A stretch of DNA of 64,000 bases from Bacillus sp. FJAT-22090 (GTDB lineage: Bacteria; Bacillota; Bacilli; Bacillales_A; Planococcaceae): NCBI RefSeq assembly GCF_007676755.1, contig NZ_VEBK01000002.1, positions 62,001-126,000 on the forward strand, written 5' to 3'. Below are positions 19,331 through 28,622 of the stretch, one piece after another. The notes beneath the pieces are model-generated. The model was not told the DNA's origin and searched no databases. It was given only the letters and a program-made list of their open reading frames with translations. Position numbers and translations under genes: made by a program. Position 1 is the stretch's first letter. Each line of letters opens with the position of its first letter.

Positions 19331-20099
19331 AACAACATTGACTGATGCAATAAAACAACGTTTAGAGAAGAGTGAAAAAGCATTCATTCCATATATTATG
19401 GGAGGAGATGGAGAGTTAAGAGAACAAATAATTTTCCTTCAAAAAGCAGGGGCTACCGCAATCGAAGTCGGCATCCCATTCTCTGAACCAGTTGCAGATG
19501 GCCCTACGATTCAACGTGCAGGAGAGAGAGCGCTTCAAAGTGGAGTAACATTACGAGATATATTAGATGAGTTAAGTGCAATTCGCGATGAATTGACTGT
19601 ACCGCTTATTATCATGTCTTATATAAACCCGATTTTAAGCTATGGCATCGAGGCGTTTGCAAAAGCGTGTAAGAATAGTGGAGTTTATGGCTTAATCGTC
19701 CCAGATGTACCGCTGGAGGAAAGTGAGTTATTGAAGAAAATATTTATAGGAACAGAAGTGGCACTTATTCAACTTGTTTCGTTAACGAGCTCTCCTGCCC
19801 GTATTAAAATGATTGCAGCTGCTAGTGAAGGCTTCATTTATGCGGTAACAGTTAATGGGATTACGGGAGTAAGGGATGGATTTGATGTTCAATTAGAAAA
19901 GCATTTGAAACATTTGAAAGATATGAGTCCGGTTCCAGTCCTTGCTGGATTCGGAATTTCGACTCCTGAACAAGTTCGATCGGTAGGTTCTATAGCAGAT
20001 GGTGTGATTGTTGGAAGCGCGATTGTCGAGGCATTTCATCGAGAGGAATTAGACAATATAAAAGAGTTAATTGTAGCGTCTAAGAAAGTGCTTCATTAA
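19323..20099 (+). CDS. trpA: Tryptophan synthase alpha chain
   Basis: The 258-residue alpha subunit cleaves indole-3-glycerol phosphate to indole. [10 protein letters not shown], the catalytic Glu in [19 protein letters not shown] with its Asp partner, [12 protein letters not shown], and [13 protein letters not shown] are in the normal order. The ATG at 19323 lies behind GGGAGGT and overlaps the trpB stop by 8 nt. It is the last gene of the trpDCFBA operon. Confidence 0.95.
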   Translation: MTKTTLTDAIKQRLEKSEKAFIPYIMGGDGELREQIIFLQKAGATAIEVGIPFSEPVADGPTIQRAGERALQSGVTLRDILDELSAIRDELTVPLIIMSYINPILSYGIEAFAKACKNSGVYGLIVPDVPLEESELLKKIFIGTEVALIQLVSLTSSPARIKMIAAASEGFIYAVTVNGITGVRDGFDVQLEKHLKHLKDMSPVPVLAGFGISTPEQVRSVGSIADGVIVGSAIVEAFHREELDNIKELIVASKKVLH

Positions 20100-20139
20100 G
20101 CTATATTTGGCGTCTTGTATGCATTTATAAAACGAAAAA

Positions 20140-20163
20140 AGCTGCTCCTTCAAATGAGCAGCT
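20140..20163. terminator. Terminator between trpA and MATE gene
   Basis: AGCTGCTC pairs with GAGCAGCT around CTTCAAAT. The T6 run is on the minus-strand side, so it mainly ends the MATE transcript; the plus strand has CTGTTTGTT. Confidence 0.75.
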
Positions 20164-20170
20164 CTGTTTG

Positions 20171-21535
20171 TTATGATTTTACTACATGTATGCCATTTGC
20201 TGATGTATCTTTGAAGGGTGCTAATGCATTTAATGTATATCTTGCGATTACCAAACCAATTGCTGTAATTCCTTCTGCTATTGGGAACGCAAGCCAAATG
20301 TAATCACTTCCAACATATGTGGGTAATAACCACAAAAGCGGTAAGAAAAGCACGATGCTTCTTGCTACTATTATAATAGAAGAAAGTTTAATCTTCTTAA
20401 TTGCTTGGTAATATTCGGCATACACTAAATTAAATCCCAAAAATAAATAGCCGATGAAAAACATGGAAATACCTTGCTTCGTATATTCAAAAACTTCTTC
20501 TGAAGTAACTCCGAATAGCGAAACAATTGTATCTCCAAAAAACAAGCCGACTAATAAGATACAAGCTCCGAATAATATCCCTGTACTAATACCTAATTTC
20601 AAGAATTGCTGTAGGCGATTATATAATTTCGCCCCATAATGAAAGCTTACAATAGGTTGGAGTGCCACACCGACGCCGATAAAAAGCATGATGAAAACCG
20701 CGTGTAAATAATTTACAATAGCATACGAAGTAACCCCAACTGCCCCAACAAATTGCATAAACGTCACATTATACGCAATAATCGTCATTGCTGCAGAAGC
20801 TTCTACTATAAAGCTTGGTAAACCGATCTTTAATATTTCAATTACTGTCTCTAACTCAAATTTAAATTTAGTAAATTTCAACATACTCGTTTTTCGAGTG
20901 AAATGTAGTAGTAAAACGAGTAATCCAATAGCGGTTGATAGAACGGTTGCATAAGCGGCTCCTTCAACACCAAGTTCCATTACAAAAATAAATAGATAGT
21001 TTAATACAATATTGAGAAGAGAGGTAATAGCTAGTCCAAGCATCGCAAGTTTTGGATTTCCATCATTCCGTATAAAGATACTTAAAATATTTTCCATCAC
21101 ATAAATAACACCAAATAGTAAGATAATATGAAGATAGTCTTTTACATAAGGGAAAATTTCATCGCTTGCACCAAACAAATATGCGATTTCTTTTTGCTTC
21201 CATAAACTTAGAATGACTAGTATTCCAACAACAATAATGGCTAAGAAAAAGGATTGAGTAAAGGTAGATCGTGCTTTTTGCTTATTATTTTCTCCTATTG
21301 AAATGGAATAAAGCGTTGCTCCTCCCATCCCGATCCAAAGTGAAATGGATAGTAAAATAGAGAAAATAGGCAGAGCTATATTTATACCTACTAGAGCTTC
21401 TGAACCAATTCCGTTACTAACAAAAATACCATCGACTAATATATTGACAGACATTAGTAGCATACCGAGTAAAGAAGGGATTAAATACGAAAGAAATAAT
21501 TTTTTTGTTGGTGTGTTTCTTAATGTTTCGTTCAT
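20171..21535 (-). CDS. MATE-family multidrug efflux transporter
   Basis: This 454-residue, twelve-TM protein is typical of the MATE (MatE) cation-coupled exporters. It opens PTKKLFLSYLIPSLLGMLLMSVNILVDGIFV and shows the two-fold MatE repeat, with the second half starting near KIGLPSFIVEASAAMT. It is expected in the cytoplasmic membrane, extruding cationic drugs or amines. It follows a BltD-type polyamine acetyltransferase on the same strand with a 27-nt gap, and both lie downstream of a MerR-type promoter. This places it where B. subtilis has the MFS pump Blt. A polyamine or drug export role is inferred from that context. Confidence 0.88.
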   Translation of the reverse strand: MNETLRNTPTKKLFLSYLIPSLLGMLLMSVNILVDGIFVSNGIGSEALVGINIALPIFSILLSISLWIGMGGATLYSISIGENNKQKARSTFTQSFFLAIIVVGILVILSLWKQKEIAYLFGASDEIFPYVKDYLHIILLFGVIYVMENILSIFIRNDGNPKLAMLGLAITSLLNIVLNYLFIFVMELGVEGAAYATVLSTAIGLLVLLLHFTRKTSMLKFTKFKFELETVIEILKIGLPSFIVEASAAMTIIAYNVTFMQFVGAVGVTSYAIVNYLHAVFIMLFIGVGVALQPIVSFHYGAKLYNRLQQFLKLGISTGILFGACILLVGLFFGDTIVSLFGVTSEEVFEYTKQGISMFFIGYLFLGFNLVYAEYYQAIKKIKLSSIIIVARSIVLFLPLLWLLPTYVGSDYIWLAFPIAEGITAIGLVIARYTLNALAPFKDTSANGIHVVKS

Positions 21536-21562
21536 TTTATTCTCCTGTTATTTTAGAGTAGA

Positions 21563-22036
21563 TTATTCTTGCTGTCCGTTTAAACTTGTTATATTTTTTA
21601 CCATGATTTTTTCATTTTTTAGATCAATTTCACCATTGAAACGAAAGCCAAATTTTTGATATAAGTGAATCGCAGCTCTATTCTCTTCAAATACACTCAA
21701 ATATATTTGAGTACATGAAAATTCAATGACTAGTTTTTGAATCAACGCATTCAACATAATTGTCCCGTAACCAAAGCCCTGATACTTAGAGTCTATTAAA
21801 AAACGATCGAGCCATACTCTACCATTCTCCGTTTCTTCAGGGAAATAGCCATACATTGCAAATCCAACTAAACACCCGTCAAAATAAAGACCAACTGGTT
21901 TGTAGAGATTACATATTTTTGCCTCCGCAATGCATTGTTCAGTCGTTTCAATAAAAGAAGCTTGTGAATTGCCCACACTTAACTTTAATATCTCTTGAAC
22001 ATTTTCTTGTGTTACGTCATGAATGGATATATCCAT
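21563..22036 (-). CDS. bltD: Spermine/spermidine N-acetyltransferase, BltD type
   Basis: The 157-residue GNAT enzyme strongly resembles B. subtilis BltD along its whole length: AEAKICNLYKPVGLYFDG, LVGFAMYGYFPEE, NGRVWLDRFLIDSKYQGFGYG (acetyl-CoA loop) and YQKFGFRFNGE. BltD acetylates spermine and spermidine. The ATG at 22036 is preferred because AAAGGA lies 10 nt upstream; a TTG at 22045 is too close. It is first in an operon with the MATE gene and is divergent from the MerR-family gene. Confidence 0.9.
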   Translation of the reverse strand: MDISIHDVTQENVQEILKLSVGNSQASFIETTEQCIAEAKICNLYKPVGLYFDGCLVGFAMYGYFPEETENGRVWLDRFLIDSKYQGFGYGTIMLNALIQKLVIEFSCTQIYLSVFEENRAAIHLYQKFGFRFNGEIDLKNEKIMVKNITSLNGQQE

Positions 22037-22092
22037 GACTATCAAATCCTTTCTTTTTCGTGCAAATTAATGTACTAACATGGTATATTTAC

Positions 22093-22123
22093 ATCCTAAA
22101 GTATCCGGTAACCATATAGTCAA
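22093..22123 (-). promoter_or_regulatory. MerR-type promoter (19-bp spacer) for bltD-MATE
   Basis: On the minus strand TTGACT (22118-22123) and TAGGAT (22093-22098) are separated by 19 bp. The spacer contains an imperfect dyad GTTACCGGATAC centred on CCGG. A 19-bp spacer is the mark of promoters that MerR-family activators untwist, as at bmr and blt. The -35 box overlaps the ribosome site of the divergent regulator gene. Confidence 0.75.
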
Positions 22124-22138
22124 GGAGGAATAATAGCG

Positions 22139-22963
22139 ATGAGCGATAATTTACGTAAATATTTTACGACAGGTGAGTTTGCTAAGCTGTGCAATGTAAA
22201 AAAACAGACCTTATTTCACTACGATGAAATTGGTCTGCTTTCGCCAGAAATCAAAAATGAAAAAGGATATCGATATTACTCCTATCATCAATTTGATGTT
22301 TTTAACGTTATTGAACTTTTAAAAGAGGTGGATATGCCTTTAAAAGAAATTAAATTGTTTTTGAAAAACAAGACTCCTGCTGAATTGATTGAACTTTTAA
22401 AAGGGAAGTCTTTAGAAATTCAAAAAAAGATAAACAATCTGAACCAAATACAAAAGATAATCGATACAAAGATAGCTCTAACGGAAAATGCACTAATGAT
22501 GGACTTTACTCAAATTAGATTAGAGGAACAAGAGGAGGAGTTATTATTTTTAAGTGACTCGATTTTAGATTGTTCGGATCGGTCCTTTTTAAAATCTGTA
22601 TCACAATTCATTGATTTTCTATATAAAAACGAGTTAGATATCGGATATCCTATCGGTGCAATTGTCAGCAAAGAAAAGATTTTAGAGGAAGATTATGATA
22701 ATTATTCATATTTATATACAAAAACAGAGGATAATATGGAGGCCGTTTCTTTCTATACGAAACCAAAAGGATTATATGTCGTCGCTTATCATGTAGGGAA
22801 TGATAAAGACATTTCGAAAACTTATAAAGAAATAATGAGATTCATCGATACACAACATATAAAGCTCGGCAATTTTTCTTATGAGGAATATGTGCTAGAT
22901 GGAATATCTGTTAGCGGTAAGGATAATTATGTCACACAAATTATGATAGAAGTGGAGGTATAG
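22139..22963 (+). CDS. MerR-family activator, BltR/BmrR-like
   Basis: This 274-residue regulator has an N-terminal MerR winged helix (YFTTGEFAKLCNVKKQTLFHYDEIGLLSP, residues 8-36), a coiled-coil linker (about 80-120), and a C-terminal GyrI-like ligand domain of the BmrR/BltR kind (about 130-274). ATG 22139 follows AAGGAGG. It is divergent from bltD and the MATE gene, whose promoter has the 19-bp spacer expected for its activation. It is the likely drug- or amine-responsive activator. The next gene starts 4 nt after its stop. Confidence 0.88.
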   Translation: MSDNLRKYFTTGEFAKLCNVKKQTLFHYDEIGLLSPEIKNEKGYRYYSYHQFDVFNVIELLKEVDMPLKEIKLFLKNKTPAELIELLKGKSLEIQKKINNLNQIQKIIDTKIALTENALMMDFTQIRLEEQEEELLFLSDSILDCSDRSFLKSVSQFIDFLYKNELDIGYPIGAIVSKEKILEEDYDNYSYLYTKTEDNMEAVSFYTKPKGLYVVAYHVGNDKDISKTYKEIMRFIDTQHIKLGNFSYEEYVLDGISVSGKDNYVTQIMIEVEV

Positions 22964-22967
22964 GAAA

Positions 22968-23861
22968 ATGAGCATTATAATAGATACCCCTAATGACGTT
23001 GAATCTCTTTCGTTGTTCTTAGAAGAAATGAATCTTAATGAAGAAAATCATATCGGGTATTGTGGAGCATCTAAAACCGAAATTTTTCATACAATACTTC
23101 ACAATTTCTCTGATTTACCTTTATCTAAATCATTTGTAGTGGCATATAAAAACGAGGAAATAATTGGAGCACTTGGTTTCGATTTAGATATAGAAAACAA
23201 GAGTGCAGAAGTATGGGGACCATTTATAAAGAGCTCAAGTCAATATCCAGATCTCTCTGATGCGCTATGGAAAAAAATAAATTCCTTGTCTACTTTCGAG
23301 TTCAATGAGTTCTCATTTTTTATAAATAAAAAAAACATACATGCCCAGCAATTTGCACTAGCCAAAAAGGCTGCTCGTAAAGGAAATCACCTAATTTTAA
23401 AAGCATTATGTAAAGATTTAGTTGAAATCGATTTACGTCAAGTTAGAGCCTATAATCCTTCATATCAAGATTCCTTTACAAGACTTCATGAAAACGCATT
23501 TCCAAATACATATTTTAGTGCTACTGAAATACTTAAGCGATTAGGTGAAGATAATCAATTATTTATAACAGTTGATACTGAAAGCGTGATCAAAGGGTAT
23601 GTGTATGTTGAAGCAGACCCCGCACATAAAGAAGGGGCGATTGAATATATTGCCGTATCGGATGACCATCGAAAACAAGGCATTGGGACAAAATTACTCA
23701 GAGCTGCTTTAGCTCATCTCTCTCGTTACAAATCGATAAAAGAAATTACAATTAGTGTAAATATAGACAATGAGAAAGCGATTAAGCTTTATAATGCTGC
23801 TGGTTTTGTGGTAATGCATGAGTTAATACATTACATATGGAAAAAAGAAGAGGAGAAGTAG
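22968..23861 (+). CDS. GNAT acetyltransferase, two-domain
   Basis: The 297-residue protein has a degenerate N-terminal GNAT half (about 1-140) and a C-terminal GNAT half (about 155-297) with the acetyl-CoA loop in HRKQGIGTKLL and NIDNEKAIKLYNAAGF. It sits 4 nt behind the MerR regulator gene and probably shares its transcript. The substrate is unknown, but a link to amine or drug modification fits the neighbourhood. Confidence 0.8.
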   Translation: MSIIIDTPNDVESLSLFLEEMNLNEENHIGYCGASKTEIFHTILHNFSDLPLSKSFVVAYKNEEIIGALGFDLDIENKSAEVWGPFIKSSSQYPDLSDALWKKINSLSTFEFNEFSFFINKKNIHAQQFALAKKAARKGNHLILKALCKDLVEIDLRQVRAYNPSYQDSFTRLHENAFPNTYFSATEILKRLGEDNQLFITVDTESVIKGYVYVEADPAHKEGAIEYIAVSDDHRKQGIGTKLLRAALAHLSRYKSIKEITISVNIDNEKAIKLYNAAGFVVMHELIHYIWKKEEEK

Positions 23862-24004
23862 GAATAGATAGATAAATAAATGCAAAGATACTAGTCATAA
23901 GTTCTATAAGGCCACCCCACTCCTTTTCGTATCATTCTATGCAAAAGGATGGATTACCTTTTAATAAAGTGGTCTTTTACAAAAAATAAGAGAGGAGAAA
24001 TTAA

Positions 24005-24490
24005 ATGAATAACCAATTAGATCAAGCGATACTTTTACGTACTGAAGGCAAGCTATTAGAGTCTAATACATTACTATTAAAAATGATAGATGTACACCCA
24101 AACGAAGCTTTTCTTAACTATCAATGTGCTTGGAGTTTTGACGTATTAGGAGAAGAATCGAAAGCTGTCCCTTATTATGAAAAAGCACTTGCACTAGGTC
24201 TCCTTGACGAGGAGCTACAAGGAGCATTATTAGGTTTGGGAAGTACATATCGAACATTAGGGGACTATGAACAATCCAAAAGAGTATTGCTCCACGGAAT
24301 GAATCTGTTCCCAAATAATAGAGCAATACAAGTATTCCTTTCCATGACACTTTATAATTTAAAGGAACATCAGGATGCCATGGAATTATTATTAACATGT
24401 TTAACAAATACAACTACTGATAAAGAAATATTGAACTATCAAAAAGCAATCCATTTCTATGCCGATAAACTCGATGAAATCTGGCAGTAA
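24005..24490 (+). CDS. Tetratricopeptide repeat protein
   Basis: The 161-residue soluble protein consists of about four TPR helices pairs: LLRTEGKLLESNTLLLKMI, AWSFDVLGEESKAVPYYEKAL, LGLGSTYRTLGDYEQSKRVL and FLSMTLYNLKEHQDAMELL. It resembles small TPR group 5 proteins of Bacilli. It probably acts as a protein-binding scaffold; the partner is unknown. ATG follows GAGAGGAG. Confidence 0.8.
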   Translation: MNNQLDQAILLRTEGKLLESNTLLLKMIDVHPNEAFLNYQCAWSFDVLGEESKAVPYYEKALALGLLDEELQGALLGLGSTYRTLGDYEQSKRVLLHGMNLFPNNRAIQVFLSMTLYNLKEHQDAMELLLTCLTNTTTDKEILNYQKAIHFYADKLDEIWQ

Positions 24491-24585
24491 AAGAGAACGA
24501 TTTAACAGTTACAATAATTAGAATATTACCCCTTTCCTAAAAATAGAATATATAAGTACTTATTATTCGATTATAGGAGAGGGGA

Positions 24586-24969
24586 ATGGTTGATATGGGT
24601 GTCCGATTTATCAAGATTGCGGCTATCTATTTTGTCATCGGTGTTCTTTTAGGACTGTACATGTCGATGGCGCATGATTATGTACTAACAGGAGTCCATG
24701 TACACATCAATCTGTTAGGATGGGCTTCGTTTGCACTAGCAGGGGTTGTATATCACTTATTTCCAAGTTCCAGTAGCAATATGTACGCGAAGTTACATTT
24801 TTGGAGCGGAAATATCGGACTTCCGGTGATGATGGTTTCCCTAGCCATACTTATTTTGAATGGGGTAGAATCGGCGGCAATCTTCACCGCGATTGGCGGC
24901 GTGCTAGTAGTTTTTAGTGTCATTATGTTCGCTTTAAATGTACTGGTGAATGTTAGATCTAGTAAATAA
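24586..24969 (+). CDS. Small four-TM protein resembling cytochrome oxidase subunit I
   Basis: The 127-residue membrane protein has four hydrophobic segments and a GVHVHINLLGW motif after TM1, as in short proteins related to cbb3-type oxidase subunit I. It is far too short to be an oxidase catalytic subunit. The start may be ATG 24586 or ATG 24595; both follow GGAGAGGGG. It is monocistronic. A role in respiration or haem binding is only suggested by the histidines. Confidence 0.65.
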   Translation: MVDMGVRFIKIAAIYFVIGVLLGLYMSMAHDYVLTGVHVHINLLGWASFALAGVVYHLFPSSSSNMYAKLHFWSGNIGLPVMMVSLAILILNGVESAAIFTAIGGVLVVFSVIMFALNVLVNVRSSK

Positions 24970-24987
24970 GAAGGGTGTATCAACAAA

Positions 24988-25036
24988 TAGACGTATCTAT
25001 TTATCTCTATAATAAGAGGGATAGTAGATACGTCTA
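24988..25036. repeat. Inverted repeat / possible terminator
   Basis: TAGACGTATCTA (24988-24999) pairs perfectly with TAGATACGTCTA (25025-25036), and the inner bases partly pair too. No T-run follows on the plus strand, so it may be a protein site or a weak terminator. The rest of the 24970-25502 gap holds only a degenerate reading frame. Confidence 0.5.
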
Positions 25037-25064
25037 TAGAATTATATATAAGTATAATAGGCAA

Positions 25065-25280
25065 TTAATTCTTTCCCTTGAGTATGACTGTTTTTGAACG
25101 ATAAGGGGAGCTTTTATATGGATTTTTATCCACTTGTAGTTTTAGAGTTCCAGAAGAACTACTTACTTGCTCGGTTAAATAATGGTGAAGCCTTCCATGA
25201 TCATGGTAACCAGAATTCAGTAAGTACCATCTATCATTAGGTGCACCTGTTAGACTGAAATCATCCTGGTATGTAAGTGG
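25065..25280 (-). pseudogene. Possible remnant of a GH16-like (concanavalin-fold) protein
   Basis: A minus-strand frame reads WPLTYQDDFSLTG, then RLHHYLTEQVSSSSGTLKLQ and YRSKTVILKGK. The order DDF, W, Q/HYY-like, SNGTLKL and S..V.TKGK recalls the N-terminal half of family 16 glycosidases. There is no start or signal peptide, the catalytic region is absent, and the frame closes on both sides. It looks like a gene relic; the family call is weak. Confidence 0.3.
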
Positions 25281-25502
25281 CCATCTCAAATACTTTATTA
25301 TTTGGTTTTATCCGTTTCCCCTTTTTGAGCATCCAAGTCACGCTGACTGCAACCACATAGACATAGAATCGGTAGTAGAATAATAAAATAGCGCATCTAT
25401 AATCCCTTCGTCTACATGAAGTATATTCAGTAATCAGGATATTTATACTAAGGCAATAGGGAGGGAAGACTTCTATAGTTAAGAAATACATACGAATGGG
25501 GC

Positions 25503-26392
25503 ATGTATATGGACATTTCAAAAATCAACTTTTTATCTAACAGTTCAACGTTAAAACGAATTAATGAGGGATATTCAAACGATGAGAAATGGCGGGTCGA
25601 CAATATCTATTTACTACGTATTTCCCCACATAGAGATTTGCAAAAACTAAAAAAACAAGCGAATTTAATTAATAAGGTTCATGCCTTGGACAACCATATA
25701 CCTTTTGTGCATGATGTAGGAGTGGTCGATGAGAAGGCCTATATGATTTTAGACTATATAAATGGAGAGAATGGGGAAACGGTCCTACCAACAAAAAGTA
25801 AAGTAGTACAATATAAAATTGGGACTGAAGTAGGGAAAACTCTCAAGCATATGCATAGCGTCCAAGCACCTGCCGATTATCGTATAGTTGGGAAGAAACT
25901 TGGCGTGAGCGAGTGGAAAGACAAATACCCCGTTTTAGAAAAATAGTTGAAGTAAACCCCAACTATGATAGCATCCTTTCATTTATCCAAAATAATTTAC
26001 ATTTATTAAAAAATCGACCTAGCTGCGTTCAGCATTATGATTTTCATCCTGGAAATATATTGATAGAGGAAGATTGTTTTTCTGGTTTGATTGATATGCA
26101 AAAAATTACATATGCAGATCCGATTAATGAATTTTATAAAATGGAGTATTTTAACGTGCCAATTAGTCGAGCCTATTCCAAAGGGGTCTTAGATGGTTAT
26201 CATAATAATATGCCAATACCTCTTTCTTTTTGGCAATTGCATCGGTTATATGCAGCGATTCATATTGTCTCTGCTGAAGTTTGGGGTAATGAGGTTGCCG
26301 TCAACCAACGGGAAAAATTTCAACGGTATTCTCGATTTACGTTGGAACAGTTCGAGAATTTTAAGTTGCTTGTTCCCAAATGGTATGAATAG
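25503..26392 (+). pseudogene. APH-family phosphotransferase, frameshifted
   Basis: Two overlapping frames make one kinase. Residues from 25503 run to VSEWKDKYP and then hit a stop after VLEK. The +1-shifted frame continues PRFRKIVEV and carries the catalytic loop HYDFHPGNILI and the metal site GLIDMQKITYADP, ending at 26392. One extra C in the C4 run at 25928-25931 would join them (KYPRFRKI), giving about 296 residues. Intact homologues phosphorylate aminoglycosides, choline or similar hydroxyls. This is either a recent inactivating deletion or a sequencing error. Confidence 0.75.
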
Positions 26393-26503
26393 TCCCGGAT
26401 TAATCATTAACTAGTGATCTGTCTTATACAGACTGTGTGATATTATAAACTAAAACATCTAATTTTTATTAATTGCAAAATACTGAAGGAGGCTTGACGA
26501 GAA

Positions 26504-27067
26504 ATGGCAATGGATGATTCAAAACAAGTTGTTTTACAAGTTGGGACTGCGTTAAAAAAAGTTCGTAAAGAAAAGCAGCTAAGCCTGGAAGATTTAGCAG
26601 GCATAACTGGTGTAAGCAAGCTAACACTCGGCAATATAGAGCGTGGAGAAACAAACCCGACGCTTGGTATGCTATGGAAAATATCGAAAGGATTGTCTAT
26701 ACCACTTCTAGCTTTATTTTCGGAGGAAAGTAATGTGAGTCTGTCACGAGCTGGAGAAGGGCTAAGGATTACTGGAGATCAAAAGACGTGGTCTGTTGAA
26801 CCAATTTTTCAACATGCAAGTAATGATACTGAAATGTGCAGAGCCTATTTGCAACCAAATTGTACATACCAACCGGAAGAACATCATCATAATACAACAG
26901 AAATTGTTACCGTAATGACAGGAGCAGTTACTATTAAGGTGAATGAAGAAACATATTTGTTAAATCAATATGATTCTATTAGTTTTCGTGCAGATGGTAC
27001 ACATGCTTACATAAATAACACGAATGATGTTGCTGTACTCCATATTTTATTGAAATACGGAGTTTAG
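26504..27067 (+). CDS. XRE-cupin transcriptional regulator
   Basis: The 187-residue protein has an N-terminal XRE helix-turn-helix (about 12-66, QLSLEDLAGITGVSKLTLGNIERGETNPTL) and a C-terminal cupin (about 115-180, with YQPEEHHHNTTEIVTVMTG). XRE-cupin regulators sense small molecules through the cupin and often control neighbouring transporters. ATG follows GAAGGAGG. The downstream CynX-like permease gene is a possible target but is separated by a strong terminator. Confidence 0.88.
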   Translation: MAMDDSKQVVLQVGTALKKVRKEKQLSLEDLAGITGVSKLTLGNIERGETNPTLGMLWKISKGLSIPLLALFSEESNVSLSRAGEGLRITGDQKTWSVEPIFQHASNDTEMCRAYLQPNCTYQPEEHHHNTTEIVTVMTGAVTIKVNEETYLLNQYDSISFRADGTHAYINNTNDVAVLHILLKYGV

Positions 27068-27087
27068 TACCTCGTTTCCTCATTAAA

Positions 27088-27137
27088 GAATAATCCCTTA
27101 TCAATCTTACGATTGATAAGGGATTATTCTTTTTAGT
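27088..27137 (+). terminator. Terminator of XRE-cupin gene
   Basis: GAATAATCCCTTATCAATC pairs with GATTGATAAGGGATTATTC around TTAC, followed by TTTTT. Confidence 0.92.
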
Positions 27138-27273
27138 ATATTATAGTATACAAATTCAAAGATATATTATATTATAGTGTAAGTATTTTGTGGTTATAAA
27201 ATGCAGTACAATAGATCACACGATAAATTGGCAATACTACTAATCGTAGAGTGTTATAGAAGGAGGAAGCGAC

Positions 27274-28503
27274 ATGAAGTCAAAAAGTCATTTTTATAAA
27301 GACGAACATAATAAAATTAAATCAACCATTCGAAACCAATCGCCGTCTTGGTTGATTATTATTGGCATTATTTTTATAGCTGCTAATTTACGCGCACCTC
27401 TAACTTCAGTAGGTCCTCTAGTAGGTTATATTCGGGATGATATGAACTTATCCAATACATTAGCTGGAATGATTACGACGTTACCATTACTTGCTTTTGC
27501 AATTTTTTCCCCTTTTGTACCTAAGTTAGTGCGGAAGTTTGGATTTGAATTAATCATACTGATTTCTATCATTTTTCTTACTCTTGGAATTATTTTAAGG
27601 TCTTTCTCAGGTATTTCTAATTTATATATCGGTACTGTCGTCTTAGGACTTGCAATTTCCGTTTGTAATGTATTAATACCTAGTCTTATTAAGCGGGAAT
27701 TTCCCAAACGCATTGGATTGATGACGGGTGTATATTCTATATCGATGAACTTATTTGGAGCCATGGCTTCTGGCATCAGTGTTCCAATTGCAATACATTT
27801 AGGATTTGGATGGCAAGGGGCATTAGGTGTTTGGGGAATTCTGAGTTTCGTTTCTATCTTGCTTTGGTTGCCGCAAATGAAACACCGCCAAATAGGAACG
27901 CTTACTATTACAAATAAAACAGACGATCAGAAAATGAGCTTATGGCGTTCTCCTTTGGCGTGGCAGGTAACTATGTTTATGGGGTTGCAATCAATGGTGT
28001 TTTATGTCCTTATTGCATGGCTACCCGAAATTCTAAAAGAACAAGGAATAAGTTCGGATCAATCAGGCTTATTACTCTCCACCATGCAGCTATCACTGCT
28101 ACCATTTACTTTTATTGTTCCAATAATCGCAGGACGAATGCAAAGTCAACGTACTTTAGTTTGCGTAATGTCTACTTTACTTTTGAGCGGAACGCTTGGA
28201 TTACTTTATGGAAATCCTAATTTACTAGTCTTGTGGATCATTATTATTGGAGTCGGGGGTGGTTTTGCTTTTGGATTGTCTATGATGTTTTTTGGCTTAC
28301 GGACAAAGACTCCACAGCAAGCAGCAGAATTATCGGGAATGGCTCAATCATTCGGATATTTGCTAGCGGCTATTGGCCCAACGCTTTTCGGGTATCTACA
28401 CGATGTAACTAGTAGCTGGACTATTCCTTTTCTATTATTGGTTGGTGCATCAGTAATGCTCTTTATCTTTGGGCTAGGGGCTGCTAAAAATCGATTTATC
28501 TAA
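27274..28503 (+). CDS. MFS transporter, CynX/NimT family
   Basis: The 409-residue twelve-TM carrier has the CynX/NimT hallmarks: AANLRAPLTSVGPLVGYI in TM1, TLPLLAFAIFSPFVPKLVRKFG and a long central loop near QIGTLTITNKTDDQK. Members include cyanate and 2-nitroimidazole transporters and B. subtilis YycB. ATG 27274 follows GAAGGAGGAAG. Neighbouring XRE-cupin gene could regulate it. Substrate unknown. Confidence 0.85.
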   Translation: MKSKSHFYKDEHNKIKSTIRNQSPSWLIIIGIIFIAANLRAPLTSVGPLVGYIRDDMNLSNTLAGMITTLPLLAFAIFSPFVPKLVRKFGFELIILISIIFLTLGIILRSFSGISNLYIGTVVLGLAISVCNVLIPSLIKREFPKRIGLMTGVYSISMNLFGAMASGISVPIAIHLGFGWQGALGVWGILSFVSILLWLPQMKHRQIGTLTITNKTDDQKMSLWRSPLAWQVTMFMGLQSMVFYVLIAWLPEILKEQGISSDQSGLLLSTMQLSLLPFTFIVPIIAGRMQSQRTLVCVMSTLLLSGTLGLLYGNPNLLVLWIIIIGVGGGFAFGLSMMFFGLRTKTPQQAAELSGMAQSFGYLLAAIGPTLFGYLHDVTSSWTIPFLLLVGASVMLFIFGLGAAKNRFI

Positions 28504-28532
28504 TAAGGGACAGAAATGTTATTATAGAATTC

Positions 28533-28562
28533 ATACCAGGCCATTTAAGGTCTGGTATTTTC
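28533..28562 (+). terminator. Terminator after CynX-like gene
   Basis: ATACCAGGCC (28533-28542) pairs with GGTCTGGTAT (28549-28558), followed by TTTCG; the T-run is short. Confidence 0.65.
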
Positions 28563-28622
28563 GAGTTTAAAACAATATAATTAGTACTAGGTTCTAAAAC
28601 TTACTGTTAGAAGGTGATACAG

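Noticed and set aside
25261-25521. 86-codon minus-strand frame
   Set aside because: Cysteine/tyrosine-rich translation without a ribosome site, overlapping both the kinase pseudogene start and the GH16-like relic; likely noise.
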